A stretch of 64,000 bases of DNA, taken from Pseudomonas serbica (GTDB lineage: Bacteria; Pseudomonadota; Gammaproteobacteria; Pseudomonadales; Pseudomonadaceae). The DNA is taken from positions 682,001-746,000 of the forward strand of contig NZ_JAQIYM010000090.1 of the NCBI RefSeq assembly GCF_028823535.1, in the 5' to 3' direction. The notes beneath the pieces were generated by a model, which was not told the origin of the DNA, did no database searches, and saw nothing but the letters and a program-made list of their open reading frames with translations. The position numbers and the translations under genes are program-made. Numbering within the stretch: the first letter of the stretch is position 1; the number at the start of each line of letters is the position of its first letter. Positions 26,687 to 35,575 of the stretch are shown in pieces.

Positions 26687-26986
26687 TTATTTCCAAGCGG
26701 TCACTCGGTTTCGGTAATACGACACGTTGATCTGCAAACTGAGGAGGGAGCGAGTAAGGTCAGCAGCCTCGCCAGACAATCCCCGGCAGGCCGCCAGCGC
26801 CAGGCTCTCCAACAAGCAGGTCTGGTGCCTGGCCAGCTCCGTCACGCTGTGCAGTAAATGCCAACGGTGCAGCAAGCGGTTGATCGCTACCACACGATGG
26901 CTGTCCCCTTGGTCGGTGGTAAGCAGGGCGTTGGACACCTCGTCGAGTAATGACAGCAGGTGGGTGTTGCCGGCGATGACTTGCAC
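26687..26986 (-). CDS. Small hypothetical protein
   Basis: 99 residues, Leu-rich and helical, from GTG 26986 with a weak ribosome-binding site. Length and helical pattern resemble the next minus-strand protein (27140-27457), perhaps a diverged paralogue. Plus-strand frames over the same DNA have no convincing start. Moderate support only. Confidence 0.45.
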   Translation of the reverse strand: MQVIAGNTHLLSLLDEVSNALLTTDQGDSHRVVAINRLLHRWHLLHSVTELARHQTCLLESLALAACRGLSGEAADLTRSLLSLQINVSYYRNRVTAWK

Positions 26987-27059
26987 GGGCGGTTAGCTCG
27001 AAGGTAGTCAATGTAGGGCCAGCTCGGGCTGGTCTCGTTCTTTTTGGCAATACATATCT

Positions 27060-27102
27060 AAAGTCAAACGCGGAACAGCGAGGTTTGGGGTCAAAAAAGA
27101 GC
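27060..27102 (+). repeat. Intergenic repeat B, copy 1
   Basis: AAAGTCAAACGCGG, then a GCGAGGTTTGGG block with CAAAA and AGAGC. Nearly the same sequence occurs at 39287-39330, also in an intergenic region. Confidence 0.65.
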
Positions 27103-27139
27103 AAAAGCTTTAAAAGCCTTTCCCCCGAAGCTCTTGATC

Positions 27140-27457
27140 CTAAGCCTTTCGCTGTTGCCTGTGCTTTTTCAAAGCAGCCTTGAAGACGATGGCGTGGGTC
27201 TGCAAAGCACGCAGCGCGGCCTTGGCGTCTTTGTCGCTGCCGGTCAGACCGTTGCTGGATACTGTCATCAGTTGTTGAAACATGCGGGCGCCGTAAACAT
27301 CCAGCGATTGCAGTTCAGCCGTGTGCGACCATTCAACGATGGACGAGGCGGCGAGGTAGAGGGTCTGGGTGGGAGTGCGCAAGGCATTCTGACTGACCAT
27401 GGGTTCCAGGGACTCGACCAAGGTCAAAAGGCGTACGGCGGAGGCTTGAACAGACAT
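27140..27457 (-). CDS. Small helical hypothetical protein
   Basis: 105 residues ending in a basic tail (KKHRQQRKA). AGAGGA lies upstream of the ATG at 27457. Predicted helical, soluble. No family recognised; may be nucleic-acid-binding because of the tail (inference). Confidence 0.65.
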   Translation of the reverse strand: MSVQASAVRLLTLVESLEPMVSQNALRTPTQTLYLAASSIVEWSHTAELQSLDVYGARMFQQLMTVSSNGLTGSDKDAKAALRALQTHAIVFKAALKKHRQQRKA

Positions 27458-27540
27458 TTCTGATCCTCTCTTGATTTGCCCTCCAATTTACGCACTATGT
27501 TGGTGGGCCTCAAGGGGCTTCTGCGACCGTTTGTGTCAAA

Positions 27541-27562
27541 CCCGGAGGTTGGGCAGGAGGCG
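27541..27562 (+). repeat. Repeat C, copy 1 (GGAGGTYGGRCAG)
   Basis: CCCGGAGGTTGGGCAGGAGG (then CG) matches 41969-41990 with two mismatches, and 43306-43323 in part. Each lies 25-85 bases upstream of a minus-strand start codon. Confidence 0.5.
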
Positions 27563-27612
27563 GCCCGGAGACAGCACCTCCTGTCGGGGAACCGACGGCT
27601 GGTTTCCCGCCT

Positions 27613-27975
27613 TCATTGGCGGAAGGGCAAGTCCTCAAGTGTGAATGGCTCTAGCTGGTAGTAGTCGCTGTCTTCCTCATTGTCTGCCACGTCGTCCTCC
27701 CGGATCTCATTCATATAGGCCAGGAGTTTTTTGAGGTGTTCTGCCTCAAGCTTCTGCCAATCCCAGCCTTTTTTGCGATAGGAGTCTGTGATCGTTTCGT
27801 AGCAAACGCTGACACCGGCGCCGGTGGCCGAGATTTCACTCAGTATGTCCTCGAGCATCTCGTCAGCTGGCACAACGTGTTTCGACTTCTCGCCGACGGT
27901 GTAAAAATAGTCGTCGCCGACCTTTTTGGTGAACATCAGGTCGTAGACCACGTCATCAATCGTGACTTTTCTCAT
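27613..27975 (-). CDS. Acidic hypothetical protein
   Basis: 120 residues from ATG 27975 (GAGAG upstream). Strongly acidic C-terminus (DDVADNEEDSDYYQLEPF). The N-terminal half is beta-rich (TIDDVVYDLMF). Divergently oriented to the DLGL-tail cluster at 28116. No family recognised; acidic tails of this kind are common in DNA-mimic or interaction proteins, but that is inference. Confidence 0.6.
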   Translation of the reverse strand: MRKVTIDDVVYDLMFTKKVGDDYFYTVGEKSKHVVPADEMLEDILSEISATGAGVSVCYETITDSYRKKGWDWQKLEAEHLKKLLAYMNEIREDDVADNEEDSDYYQLEPFTLEDLPFRQ

Positions 27976-28115
27976 GCCGCTCTCGCCAATAGGTACCAGG
28001 CCAAGAGGGTAACTCGCCCAACGATTAGCATCAATGTCGTCGGGAAGGGCAGGCCGGCGCCGTTGTGAGCGAGAAGCTGCGCCACGTACACTGGTTGAAA
28101 ATAGCCGGGGTACAC

Positions 28116-29747
28116 ATGTCAATTTTCGACGACGAAGCACTCAGAGATTCAGAGCATTTCAGTAGCTTCAACATGCTCTGCATCCAATTCCGTGCAGATA
28201 CAGATCCGACCCGATTAGAAATGGCCTATGAAGCCTTCCCGGCAGAACTCCGTGGCCCGGCGCTTTTGTATGCCTACGAGCTGTCAGCCAACTTCCTCAA
28301 TGAACCGCTGCTGACCTTCACCCTCGCTAAGGGGATTGATCAGCTGTACCCGGCGTTGCACCATGACTTGGAATTGGCAGATCGCATCCGTAATAGCTTG
28401 TTTCGCGAGTCCACCGACAAGTCCACGGGCCATCGCGAGTTGTTTCGCAACACCATTGCTCACCATGGTGTTGACTATGTTCTCAATTGCATTGATACGC
28501 TGTTCAGTCCAGAGAACTTGCAGTCCGGTGGCATGAAAACCGGAACCAAGGTAACCCTGGCCTATTTCCTCAAGAATCTTCAGCTTCTGATGGATCTTAT
28601 CCCGACCGATATCAAGGCTGATGTGGAGGTGGGAGACCGTGTTGCCTACCGCCTCGCCGAGTTCATCCGAAAGGAGGGAATACTCGTGGCGAAGAGCGGG
28701 CCGACGATGCCCACACTTGAGGCGCTTACGGAGGTTGTCTGCGGGTTCACCATCAGTGACACCTCGGCACTTACCGCCATTTTGAAAGCAGACTTCCATA
28801 AAAGCGCGCCGCATTTTCAAGCTCAGTTTGCGCGGTGCCTACCAGATGCGCTGGAGCACTATTCACTTCAGCGAATCGAGTTTCTCGGGTGGGCTTTGCA
28901 ACTTATCCCTCAAACGATGGTGCAACGGCTGGCCAATCTGGATGACCAGCGCTTTCAAAAGACCATGCGCGGCCCACTGCTTGACCAATTCCTGGGTGGA
29001 GGCTGGCTGAAGCCCGAGAATACGGCCCTGTGTGACTACAACGATCAGGCTTTCATTGATCAGCTTGAGCGGATCTGCGAACGCCTGGTTGCTGACCCTT
29101 TGATCGCCAGTCGCCTGGAACGGCACCCAGCATTTCAAGAGCCTGAGTGCAACGGACTGGAAACGCTGATAATGCTTCCCAGGATGGTCAGCATGGGGAT
29201 TTATTTACCCATCGACAAACCTGAACACCACCCGCGAGCAGAAAACTTTGCCGCTTTGGTGGCCCACGCCGGGAAATTTCCTGGCTTGGCATCGTACCGG
29301 CAAGCAGGACTGGATTACCTCAAAGAGTGTTTCGAGAAGGAGTTCACCCGGCTCTACCTGCATTCCTTTTCGACGGCGAAAGTCAAAGGCTTGCGCCAGG
29401 GGTCTGAGGTCTCAGACGACTACAAGTACAAGTACATGGCGGTACGGCTGGCCTGTGAAATGGGGGTCAGCGTGAGCAACGAAGCTGACAAGAAACGCGA
29501 TACCCCCGTGTTGCACGGCATGGATAATCGGGACAACTCGGCTTTCAAGAAGCGAACGGCCTTTTCCAAAGGCGTCGTCATAGAGGTTGCCAGGTCGTTA
29601 AGCGAAGACGAGATCCTCGATGCCATTGGCAAGAACCAGAGCTACTTCAGGCGGCTGATCCAGCTCGAGATTCTCGACCGCACGCACCTGGCCCGGCTGC
29701 CCCTGAAAGAGCAGGGGGAGTTTTTCAGCAAGGATTTGGGTCTTTGA
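28116..29747 (+). CDS. DLGL-tail family protein, cluster 2 gene 1
   Basis: 543 residues from ATG 28116 (GGGG upstream; an in-frame extension is open but lacks similarity to the sister gene). The opening MSIFDDEALRDSEHF parallels MSIFELPELKAYEHF of the next gene, and LAKGIDQLYPALHHDLELAD parallels its KGIDELYPDLYQDLEVAD. Ends EFFSKDLGL. All-helical composition, no transmembrane span. Probably a tandem duplicate; role unknown. Confidence 0.8.
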   Translation: MSIFDDEALRDSEHFSSFNMLCIQFRADTDPTRLEMAYEAFPAELRGPALLYAYELSANFLNEPLLTFTLAKGIDQLYPALHHDLELADRIRNSLFRESTDKSTGHRELFRNTIAHHGVDYVLNCIDTLFSPENLQSGGMKTGTKVTLAYFLKNLQLLMDLIPTDIKADVEVGDRVAYRLAEFIRKEGILVAKSGPTMPTLEALTEVVCGFTISDTSALTAILKADFHKSAPHFQAQFARCLPDALEHYSLQRIEFLGWALQLIPQTMVQRLANLDDQRFQKTMRGPLLDQFLGGGWLKPENTALCDYNDQAFIDQLERICERLVADPLIASRLERHPAFQEPECNGLETLIMLPRMVSMGIYLPIDKPEHHPRAENFAALVAHAGKFPGLASYRQAGLDYLKECFEKEFTRLYLHSFSTAKVKGLRQGSEVSDDYKYKYMAVRLACEMGVSVSNEADKKRDTPVLHGMDNRDNSAFKKRTAFSKGVVIEVARSLSEDEILDAIGKNQSYFRRLIQLEILDRTHLARLPLKEQGEFFSKDLGL

Positions 29748-29816
29748 TTAAAGGCACTTATCCAACGTTGTGATGCGCCATCTGCACCCCGTAAACTGTT
29801 GAAAAGAGGGGTCAGC

Positions 29817-31439
29817 ATGTCCATTTTCGAACTACCAGAACTCAAAGCCTACGAGCATTTCGAGGCCTTCCATAAAGCGCTGTACCGCATGAAGGTCAAA
29901 GGTGCCGACCCTATCGAAGTGGATATGCTCCTTGCCACCTTCCCTGAGGCACTGAAGGGTCAGGCGTTGCTCCACGCTTATGCTCGTGCGATCCATTTCT
30001 TCAGCGCCAACATCCTTGACTACGTGCAGGGTAAGGGGATCGATGAGCTCTATCCGGATCTTTACCAAGACCTGGAAGTCGCTGATCGCATCCGCCGCCG
30101 CGTGTTTGATAACCAGAAAGGGGCATTATCATCTCCTGGGCACATCAAGATTCTGAGAAAAGCGGCAGCTCACCATGGCAAGGCCTACACCATGGACAGC
30201 GTCGACACGATCTTCAACAGCTATGACGCCGGTGACAAAAGCATAGGGTTCAAGATTGATAAGGGAAGCGATGCCATGCTGACCGGTGCCGTTACCAGCC
30301 TTGAGTACCTACGCTTGTTCTGCGCTCAGGATACTGTGGATGATCCTGAGGTCGGGAACCAGGTGGCTTACCGATTCGCCGAGACAATCAGCAGTTTGGG
30401 GATTGATAAAGCTTCTGAGTTTGAGTTGTTGAAGACTGTCTCTACCTTCAATATCAATGATGTTGGCTCCATGACCCTCATGTTGGGGCGCGGTTTTCAT
30501 CCAGGTCTTGAGCCTCTAAACCCTCACTTGGACGCTGCGATAAAAACAGTCGTGAACCTGCCGTTCAAGCAAGAATCCCTCAGATTCATTACAGCGGTGC
30601 TCAAGGTTCGCCCAGCCACCGTGTTGAGCGAGCTGATGGCCTTACCAGATGAAAGCTTCTTCAAACAGGTTAGGGGCCGCTTTATGGATCAGTATCTGAC
30701 TTCGAACTGGATGGTTCCGTTAGCCAAAAACGGCCATGACTATGATGACCCGGTTTACCTGGCCCTGGTCGACAGCTTTAACGAGAGAATCCTGAGCGAT
30801 AGGTTTGTCGTCAAATACATCACCAATCACCAAGGTATCGCCGCACCTGGCTGCCAAGGCATGGTGACCCTGATGTTGAGCTCCCGGCTGAAAGAACAGG
30901 GCGTTACCCTCAGCGTCCATAACAATGCCCAGCAGACAGATCGCTTCGCTGCCCTGGTTAAATTCGCCGCCGATTACCCCCTGTTGGCCAGCTATCGGGA
31001 GCATGGGGTGGAGCTTCTGAAAGAAGGTGTGAAGCCTGCTTTGGTGAAGCTGTACGACGAGTTTTATGAGCAGGCCGATAAGAAATACATGAAAGCGCCT
31101 GACAAGGTGACAGATGACTTCAAGGTGAATCACATGGCGGCCAGGCTGGCCTGTGAAAGCGCCATCCATGAAGACGACTGGCATCAGTCAAAGATGAAGG
31201 CGATAACCCCGGTTCTTTTCTTCTGCCACAACCATCTGCCAGGCCGCAGTTTGGGTGTCCCTGGGACGCTGAAGGTGATCACCCGCTCGCTGAGTGAAGA
31301 TGATCTGCTGGAAGCGGTGGGCAAACGACCTGACCTCCTCAGGTATCTGATCAACGAGGCTGTCTTGAAGAAAGAGCATATGGCCAAGCTGCCGCTGCCG
31401 ATGCTGGGTCAAGAATTCGGTAAGGATTTGGGGCTGTGA
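29817..31439 (+). CDS. DLGL-tail family protein, cluster 2 gene 2
   Basis: 540 residues; GAGGGG precedes ATG 29817. Clear paralogue of gene 1 along the whole length. It keeps the N-terminal ATFPEALKGQALLHAYARA block, the SRSLSEDE-type block near the end and the tail EFGKDLGL. It is 70 bases downstream of gene 1 and two bases before the start of gene 3. Confidence 0.8.
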   Translation: MSIFELPELKAYEHFEAFHKALYRMKVKGADPIEVDMLLATFPEALKGQALLHAYARAIHFFSANILDYVQGKGIDELYPDLYQDLEVADRIRRRVFDNQKGALSSPGHIKILRKAAAHHGKAYTMDSVDTIFNSYDAGDKSIGFKIDKGSDAMLTGAVTSLEYLRLFCAQDTVDDPEVGNQVAYRFAETISSLGIDKASEFELLKTVSTFNINDVGSMTLMLGRGFHPGLEPLNPHLDAAIKTVVNLPFKQESLRFITAVLKVRPATVLSELMALPDESFFKQVRGRFMDQYLTSNWMVPLAKNGHDYDDPVYLALVDSFNERILSDRFVVKYITNHQGIAAPGCQGMVTLMLSSRLKEQGVTLSVHNNAQQTDRFAALVKFAADYPLLASYREHGVELLKEGVKPALVKLYDEFYEQADKKYMKAPDKVTDDFKVNHMAARLACESAIHEDDWHQSKMKAITPVLFFCHNHLPGRSLGVPGTLKVITRSLSEDDLLEAVGKRPDLLRYLINEAVLKKEHMAKLPLPMLGQEFGKDLGL

Positions 31440-31441
31440 CC

Positions 31442-32998
31442 ATGAACAGAATCGATTTCGCAGCGCTGAGCCCCGCCGAGGTGCTTGCCGTGGTGGCCCA
31501 TGAGGCCCGTCACTGCCTTGTGAAAGACGGTGAAGGCCTGGAGGCACTCTTTGATCAGATTCCGGTTGGCAGCCGCCATGCGGCGCTCAGAACGCTGTTT
31601 GACCTCTCAGTAGAGGAACTCTCCGGCGTACTACTGGCATTCACCCTGGATCGCGGTCTATTGGCCTTGCCTGGCTTTACCGAAGGCATGGACGTAGCCC
31701 TGCAGCTGCGTGACCGCTTCTTCAGTCATCCATGCCCGTTTTTGGACACCGGACACTTTGATCTGCTCAAGAGCCTGGCCGGGCCGCTGGGGTTGGATTT
31801 CTCCATCAACTCAATGGAGGATGCCTACAGCGAACGTCACCTGAGAGGGTACGACGCCGTTGATGCTGTGGTGCGTATCGACGCGTTCACCAAAAATCTA
31901 ACGCTGGCGAAGTCGTTCTGCGACCCTGAGACACTCCGTGACAAGGCCGTGGGTAATGCCGCGCTACGCAGGTTTGCCGTTCACGCTGAAAACGCTGTTG
32001 CCAATGACCCCGCATACTCAGCGATGAGGCATCTGCGTATCCTGGCGGAACTGGATTTTGACGACATGGGGGCGATGCTCGATGTTATTTCAGCTTCCGA
32101 GATCGAACGCCTACCGACGATTCTTCAGCAATATATGGGGACGCTTTTCAGCAAATTCGACTCAGGTTTGGAGAAATTCTATGTCCATGCATTGAGGCCG
32201 GCCTTTTCCTATGTGCCGGCAACTGTTTTTGATCACTTGGAAACGCTAAGTGATCAAGCGTTGCGCAGACTGGTGAACAGCGAATTTCTGGATGCCTACC
32301 TAAATCGCAAGTGGCTGAGCCTGGATGAGTGCAATGGCTTTCTCATGGAAGACACGGTGTTCATGGGTCGTCTTGAGAAATTCAACTCCCGGCTGTTGGC
32401 TGACCCCTACATCAAGAATCTGTTGAAGGATCACTGCCGAGGTGAAATGCACGTGTCCAAGTTGATGGCCACGCCGCAGATGGAAGAGGCTGGTCTGACC
32501 CTCAGCATCAATTGCCCAAAGGAATACAACCTGTTGGCAAGGCAGCTCATTATCATGAAAGGGTTTCGGCACCTTAATGAGTATTATGAGAAGGGTAGGC
32601 AGCTCATCGAGTCAGGTTTTGCCGATCAAGCGAAGACAATGTACTCACGGTTCTACTTTTCAGGGGCTGAAGTTCCTGATCCTGAAACCATGAGTAGCTC
32701 TGAAATTGTGCAGGCATCCCTGGTCTTGATGGCGTGCGACTATGGCTTGTTCGTCAAGGGCAATAACTCATTGGATGCCCCTCGATTTATTGATGGCGTT
32801 TATCGAAATCAGTCCATGGAATCTACTGCAACGCTGTACCTCGATACCATGCCTGATGAGCAGGTCGTGCAATTGGTCAAGAACGTTCCGCAGTACCTGC
32901 GTTGCCTGCTGAACAGCAACCTAATCGACCGCAAGTATTTGCAGCAGCTATCGCCCGAGGATTTGACTCAACAGTTCGGTCAAGATCTGGGGCTGTAG
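31442..32998 (+). CDS. DLGL-tail family protein, cluster 2 gene 3
   Basis: 518 residues from ATG 31442, three bases after the previous stop (GTG 31436 in frame is possible). More diverged than genes 1 and 2 but keeps the same order: LRDRFFSHP near 90-100, a VGNAALRRFAVHAE block matching VGNQVAYRFAETI, DPYIKNLLKDH near 325, and the end QFGQDLGL. The three genes form one operon with minimal gaps. Confidence 0.8.
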   Translation: MNRIDFAALSPAEVLAVVAHEARHCLVKDGEGLEALFDQIPVGSRHAALRTLFDLSVEELSGVLLAFTLDRGLLALPGFTEGMDVALQLRDRFFSHPCPFLDTGHFDLLKSLAGPLGLDFSINSMEDAYSERHLRGYDAVDAVVRIDAFTKNLTLAKSFCDPETLRDKAVGNAALRRFAVHAENAVANDPAYSAMRHLRILAELDFDDMGAMLDVISASEIERLPTILQQYMGTLFSKFDSGLEKFYVHALRPAFSYVPATVFDHLETLSDQALRRLVNSEFLDAYLNRKWLSLDECNGFLMEDTVFMGRLEKFNSRLLADPYIKNLLKDHCRGEMHVSKLMATPQMEEAGLTLSINCPKEYNLLARQLIIMKGFRHLNEYYEKGRQLIESGFADQAKTMYSRFYFSGAEVPDPETMSSSEIVQASLVLMACDYGLFVKGNNSLDAPRFIDGVYRNQSMESTATLYLDTMPDEQVVQLVKNVPQYLRCLLNSNLIDRKYLQQLSPEDLTQQFGQDLGL

Positions 32999-33094
32999 GG
33001 CAGAAGCAGGGCGGGGGGAAAGCTTTTAAAGCGGTTGGTTTGGTGGCAAAAACAAGGCTTTTAAATCTGAGCGCCACGAAGGCGCTCTGCTGTT

Positions 33095-33322
33095 TTAAGC
33101 ACCAGAGGCGATGTGGTTCCTGGCTTCCCTGACCAGGTCTTCGGCCAGGCGAAGTGCCTCATCCGGTGTCAGGTGCAGACTCAGCGTTTTGGCTTCTCGC
33201 CCCGGCAGCTCGAAGACACGAACCCGTACACCCAGCGCCAGGCCGCCACCGCTGTCAACAACCGGCTGCTGGCATTCAAGAAGTGCAGCTGTTTTTCTGT
33301 TGAATTTTTCTTCGGCTTTCAT
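33095..33322 (-). CDS. Small hypothetical protein
   Basis: 75 residues from ATG 33322. A beta-rich central part (GVRVRVFELPGREAKTLSLH) is followed by a helix (LTPDEALRLAEDLVREARNH). The helix is very like the last part of the 40746-40964 protein (MTPEHARAMARELMRYAD), suggesting a shared small domain. It has a good promoter at 33350-33378. Confidence 0.7.
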   Translation of the reverse strand: MKAEEKFNRKTAALLECQQPVVDSGGGLALGVRVRVFELPGREAKTLSLHLTPDEALRLAEDLVREARNHIASGA

Positions 33323-33349
33323 GGGGCATTCCTTACCTGTGATGAAGCA

Positions 33350-33378
33350 AGCATACATCTCTAGCGTTATACAGTCAA
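33350..33378 (-). promoter_or_regulatory. Promoter of the 33095-33322 gene
   Basis: Minus-strand TTGACT (33373-33378) and TATGCT (33350-33355) with an optimal 17-base spacer. The spacer contains GTATAACGCTAGA, a 13-base word that recurs near 44921-44933 after the folA gene. Confidence 0.75.
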
Positions 33379-33388
33379 GGCGCTTGCT

Positions 33389-33793
33389 TCAATTCCGCAC
33401 ACGGTAAGCGCTGTAGACGCAGCGCTCCAGCCCTGGCGGGTCAGCGTCATAAATGACCCCATCCTTGACCGCCATGACATGCTTGGCCGTGTTGAGGATG
33501 TAGTGACCTTCCGCGAATTGCCGGCAGAAACGTTCCACATTCATGCGCGGCTGTCCTTTGATGGCGGGGAAGCTGAGTTTTTCGAAGCGCTCAGGCTGCT
33601 TGTTGGCCCAGTCCGTAAAGCGGAAGGCTCTGGCGCACTTTCTCCCGGCGTCTTTCAGCTCGTCATAAGCCAGGTCGTATTCAATGCCTTCTGCAATGGC
33701 CACGGCCCGCACCGTGCAGTCGTTGCGTTGCTTGGGGCGACGGCTGGTCGAGCGCCCACCATCATCAAGGCGAAACAGGTCGTTCAGGGGCAT
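33389..33793 (-). CDS. Papain-like cysteine peptidase-fold protein (candidate)
   Basis: 134 residues from ATG 33793 (GGAAG upstream). RNDCTVRAVAIA gives a Cys at the N-terminus of a helix, HVMAVKDG a His at the start of a strand and VIYDADPP an Asp soon after, in the order Cys-His-Asp typical of papain/C39-like folds. Small phage and plasmid proteins of this shape are common, and their substrates are unknown. It lies upstream of 33095-33322 on the same strand. Confidence 0.6.
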   Translation of the reverse strand: MPLNDLFRLDDGGRSTSRRPKQRNDCTVRAVAIAEGIEYDLAYDELKDAGRKCARAFRFTDWANKQPERFEKLSFPAIKGQPRMNVERFCRQFAEGHYILNTAKHVMAVKDGVIYDADPPGLERCVYSAYRVRN

Positions 33794-33847
33794 GGCGGCT
33801 TCCATTTCGTTGATTGACTGCTAACTACAGCCTAGAACTTTCCAACG

Positions 33848-33876
33848 AAAAAGCCCGAGGTTCTGAGTCTCGGGCT
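33848..33876 (-). terminator. Terminator of the outer-membrane barrel gene
   Basis: AGCCCGAG (33852-33859) and CTCGGGCT (33869-33876); read on the minus strand the hairpin ends in a T-run. Confidence 0.75.
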
Positions 33877-33897
33877 TCTGCTGACCAGCTGTGAAGC

Positions 33898-35088
33898 TTA
33901 GTAGGTGTAGCTCAGATCCAGGTTCAGGCGCGAATCGTGGTCGAGGTTTTCATCCTTGACCGATTTGGCGTAACTCAGGGTGCTGCTGACGTCACTCCAG
34001 CGACCGATCACACCGAACTCTGCCGCGACCAAGCCGTATTCCCCCCCGGTAGGGTGGCTGGTTTCAGCGCCGTTGACGGAGAGGTACGGTTTCAGGGAGA
34101 AGCACGACAGGCCTGGAACGCTCATGCCGTACAGACGCGCCTCGGCAAACCAACCCTTGTAACCCGAAACCACGCCGGCCTCGTGGGATGATCCGCGCCC
34201 GCTGCCGCCGAGGGTCATGCGTTCTGCCGATGGCATGTCCTCTGAGCCCTTGAAGTAAGAACCTGACACGCCGTAGCCGAGTTGGTCGTACAGCGCCAGC
34301 CCCTGCAGCCCGTAACCCAACTGAACAGCGTAAAAGTTCGGGTTGAATTCACCCATCAGCGGCACGTAGTTGAACGAACGCTCGCCAGAAAGCCCTTTGG
34401 TGACCGAGACGTTGAACTGGTTGTAACCGAACTGGCCGTTATAGGTGGTGTTCCAGGTCTGATATTCCTGGGTTTCAACAAGATGGTACTTGCGCGTGTC
34501 GTAAGTTTGCTCGCGACGTGTCCATCCAAAAGAGTTCTGCACCGAACTGATGCCGTCGTAACTATAACGGTGACCCACAACGGCCCTGTGCGTTTCGCCG
34601 GCCAGCTCTTCCTGGAAGCGGGAGACTTTCTTGCTGACCCCCACATCGGCGCCGGTGATGTCGCCACCGATGAAGAATTTGCCGTAGCGGGTGTCTTGAG
34701 CCAGTCGCAGCCGGCCAGCGTCGTACCGTCCTTCCTTGGAAAGCGTGCGAAGGCCCTCAAGGCCGTGGAGGTAGTGACCCTCAGCACTGAAACCAGAGTC
34801 GGTGTTCAATTCTGCGTTGATACCTACAACGTCGCGGCCCGTTGCATCCTGACCTTGCGAGCTATAGGTGACGCCGAGGTTTAACAGATCTTTCTCGCTC
34901 GGCAGAAGGCCTGATGGGTACTCCCCTTGCAAGCTGCCAAGCAGGTTGTCGATGACGTGGAACCGAGGGGTTACATCGGCCATCCTCATGGAACTCTGGA
35001 TGTCCTGGGTGCCCTCGAATTGAGACGACGCAATGCCAAAAGCCGGATACGCCAGCACTACGCCGGCAAACATCATATGAATTTTCAC
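33898..35088 (-). CDS. Outer-membrane beta-barrel protein, TpsB/FhaC-like C-terminal barrel
   Basis: About 396 residues with GTG 35088 as likely start, giving a signal peptide MKIHMMFAGVVLAYPAFGIA. Alternating hydrophobic strands fill the rest and the protein ends in an aromatic Tyr. MTLGGSGRGSSHEAG followed by AEARLYG resembles the FxLGGxxxxRGF and later strands of two-partner-secretion transporters, but no POTRA domains precede the barrel. No secreted TpsA partner is adjacent. It could be a porin-like or truncated transporter. A promoter lies at 35128-35156. Confidence 0.7.
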   Translation of the reverse strand: MKIHMMFAGVVLAYPAFGIASSQFEGTQDIQSSMRMADVTPRFHVIDNLLGSLQGEYPSGLLPSEKDLLNLGVTYSSQGQDATGRDVVGINAELNTDSGFSAEGHYLHGLEGLRTLSKEGRYDAGRLRLAQDTRYGKFFIGGDITGADVGVSKKVSRFQEELAGETHRAVVGHRYSYDGISSVQNSFGWTRREQTYDTRKYHLVETQEYQTWNTTYNGQFGYNQFNVSVTKGLSGERSFNYVPLMGEFNPNFYAVQLGYGLQGLALYDQLGYGVSGSYFKGSEDMPSAERMTLGGSGRGSSHEAGVVSGYKGWFAEARLYGMSVPGLSCFSLKPYLSVNGAETSHPTGGEYGLVAAEFGVIGRWSDVSSTLSYAKSVKDENLDHDSRLNLDLSYTY

Positions 35089-35127
35089 AGGATATTGTCT
35101 CAACAAACAGCGTTATTCCTGAGTGCC

Positions 35128-35156
35128 ATAATATGGACTTAAGATAAAACTAACAA
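35128..35156 (-). promoter_or_regulatory. Promoter of the barrel gene
   Basis: Minus-strand TTGTTA (35151-35156) and TATTAT (35128-35133), 17-base spacer, in an AT-rich 130-base region. Confidence 0.55.
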
Positions 35157-35321
35157 TGTCAATTTATGTTATTTATCTAACACTTTAAATGGTTAGTAAC
35201 ATTAACAATTTATTGCATTGCAATAACATTGATGAATAGTTAGATGAGATTGCTTCGTCGTGCCAGTCAGGCGAAAATGCCGCCCCTGATTTTCCCCGCA
35301 GCAGCCTAATGGAGAGTGCGC

Positions 35322-35555
35322 TTGAGCCTCGAAGAAACGCCCCTGAAACCCTGCAAGCATTGCGGCTTCATCGTCTCGCTCGACGAGCCGGATTTTCTGT
35401 ACCCGACGAACTTTTCCCGAACCGAATGGGACGCCAACTGCTACGAGACGGCAGGTGGATGCGGCCACTTCGAAAGCGCCAGCAGTCCAGAAGGGGCGCT
35501 AGAGCGATGGAACGCAGAGCTGGCACCTGGTGAAAAGCCACATTATCCTGTCTGA
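35322..35555 (+). CDS. Lar-like zinc-ribbon protein
   Basis: 77 residues, probable TTG start at 35322 (GGAGAG at 35311-35316; GTG 35316 also in frame). KPCKHCGF at the start and a later GGCGHF supply the Cys pairs of a small zinc ribbon, followed by SPEGALERWN, the pattern of restriction-alleviation (Lar-like) and related phage/plasmid proteins. Function not established here. Confidence 0.65.
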   Translation: MSLEETPLKPCKHCGFIVSLDEPDFLYPTNFSRTEWDANCYETAGGCGHFESASSPEGALERWNAELAPGEKPHYPV

Positions 35556-35575
35556 CCTTTTCGACAGGATTCCCC

